A stretch of DNA of 64,000 bases from Nitrosospira sp. Is2 (lineage in GTDB: Bacteria; Pseudomonadota; Gammaproteobacteria; Burkholderiales; Nitrosomonadaceae): contig NZ_CP137134.1 of the NCBI RefSeq assembly GCF_033095785.1, positions 1,736,001 through 1,800,000 of the forward strand. Direction: 5' to 3'. Below the pieces are notes generated by a model. That model saw only the letters and a program-made list of their open reading frames with translations, did not search any database and was not told the DNA's origin. Position numbers and translations under genes: made by a program. Each line of letters starts with the position of its first letter. Position 1 is the stretch's first letter. Below are positions 63,058 to 64,000 of this stretch, in pieces.

Positions 63058-64000
63058 ATGATCCCCATCAAGTCCTTCCGGGAACGGCGCCATTCTCTGG
63101 CATCCCAAATGCAGGCAGGTGTTGCAATAGTTCCTACGGCACCTGAGCAGGTCCGGAACCGGGATGCGCATTTTCCATATCGCTTCGACAGCTATTTTTA
63201 TTATCTGACGGGTTTTCGCGAGCCGGAGGCGGTGCTTGTGATCGTGGCGGACGCAGAGAAGGGTCTGTCAAAACACATTCTGTTCTGCCGTGAAAAGGAT
63301 ACCGAGCGGGAAATCTGGGATGGTTTCCGCTATGGCCCCGAAGCGGCGCGGGAAGCATTCGAATTCGACGAGGCGTACCCCATCGCCAAGCTGGACGAGA
63401 TGTTGCCCCGACTGCTGGTGGACCAGCCTGCCGTGTACTGCGCATTAGGCAATGATGGGGCGTGGGACGGGCGCTTGATCGGTTGGGTCAACCGGGTGCG
63501 GCAGCAATCCCGCGGGGGTGTGGCCGCGCCCGCGGTCATTCGCGATATCCGCCTTTTGCTGGACGAAATGCGGCTCTTTAAAAGCCAGGAAGAGTTGCAA
63601 GTGATGCGCCACGCAGCCCGAATTTCTGCTGACGCTCATAGGCGTGCAATGTGTAGCGCCCAGCCGGGCATGAGGGAGTATGAGGTGGAGGCCGAACTGT
63701 TGCACGAGTTCCGGCGCCATGGCGCAGAGGCCCCGGCCTACACGCCGATCGTCGCCGGTGGCGCTAACGCGTGCATACTCCACTACGTGGAGAACAATGC
63801 CAGGCTCGCGCCAGGTGATCTGCTGCTGATAGATGCGGGCTGCGAACTGAACGGTTACGCCGCGGACATCACGCGCACATTTCCAGTGGATGGTAAATTC
63901 AGCCCGGCCCAAAAGGATCTCTATCAGCTGGTGCTGGCGGCGCAAGCGGCCGCGATCAGCGAAGTGCTCCCGGGAAATTCCTGGGACGCGCCTCATATCG
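63058..64000 (+). CDS. pepP: Xaa-Pro aminopeptidase PepP, partial
   Basis: The frame opens at ATG 63058 (MIPIKSFRERRHSLA) and is still open at the window edge after about 314 codons. N-terminal domain: YRFDSYFYYLTGFREPEAVLV; the catalytic pita-bread domain begins near residue 190 with AGGANACILHYVENN, IDAGCELNGYAADITRTFPVDG (metal Asp residues). It removes N-terminal residues before Pro. The remaining His and Glu metal ligands lie beyond the window. Commonly followed by ubiH. Confidence 0.9.
   Translation, partial: MIPIKSFRERRHSLASQMQAGVAIVPTAPEQVRNRDAHFPYRFDSYFYYLTGFREPEAVLVIVADAEKGLSKHILFCREKDTEREIWDGFRYGPEAAREAFEFDEAYPIAKLDEMLPRLLVDQPAVYCALGNDGAWDGRLIGWVNRVRQQSRGGVAAPAVIRDIRLLLDEMRLFKSQEELQVMRHAARISADAHRRAMCSAQPGMREYEVEAELLHEFRRHGAEAPAYTPIVAGGANACILHYVENNARLAPGDLLLIDAGCELNGYAADITRTFPVDGKFSPAQKDLYQLVLAAQAAAISEVLPGNSWDAPHI

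Noticed and set aside
1..64000. CRISPR array, phage structural genes, rRNA
   Set aside because: No regularly spaced identical repeats, phage genes or rRNA segments were seen.

Overview
The window reads as a stretch of chromosome from a Gram-negative betaproteobacterium. The support is the lptC-lptA-lptB-rpoN-hpf-hprK-rapZ block, a DUF3460 gene, UbiK, and the AmgK-MurU peptidoglycan recycling pair. A member of Nitrosomonadales (Nitrosospira-like) is a plausible guess, but no ammonia-oxidation gene is in view, so this remains inference.

Layout. 1-4,822: small envelope genes (two or three lipoproteins, a secreted Sel1-repeat protein, a spermidine-synthase-like methyltransferase fold, DUF3460). 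4,928-13,624: a minus-strand fatty-acid beta-oxidation block (thiolase, fused hydroxyacyl-CoA dehydrogenase/enoyl-CoA hydratase, hotdog thioesterase, acyl-CoA ligase, FadE-type dehydrogenase). 13,730-19,516: BON lipoprotein, miaA, a type I-beta DAHP synthase, a BtuF-like protein, ispH, kdsC. 19,513-25,897: lipopolysaccharide transport and the rpoN neighbourhood, then rapZ and ubiX. 25,980-34,030: folate, DNA repair (mutY), AsmA, a tRNA-Gly, thiS-thiG, trmB, hemW, rdgB, rph. 34,230-44,991: yicC, gmk, rpoZ and relA/spoT, an ordinarily compact operon that is here split by about 6.6 kb of accessory DNA. 45,085-48,819: metH. 49,152-57,293: a metal/cation-associated island. 57,806-64,000: DUF445, comM, ubiK, amgK, murU and a partial pepP.

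The accessory block at 35.1-41.2 kb carries a GAF-domain protein, a nitrilase-DUF302 pair, two paralogous periplasmic cupins (one broken by a single-base shift), an AhpD-like gene also broken by one base, and the decayed end of an IS3-family transposase. It looks like a decaying horizontally acquired segment.

The most interesting region is 49.1-57.3 kb. A P2-type cation ATPase with an added N-terminal HMA2-like domain sits three bases upstream of a divergent S-adenosylmethionine synthetase paralogue with several substituted active-site positions. Facing them on the other strand are a stand-alone HMA2-like protein, an MgtE-like transporter lacking the usual N domain, a protein made of seven exact 22-residue repeats (probably amphipathic helices), an HMA2-like protein with a C-terminal membrane segment, and a DUF5132 protein. 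Together they suggest an undescribed cation-handling, possibly membrane-associated, system. Its function is not known to me and is inferred only from the parts.
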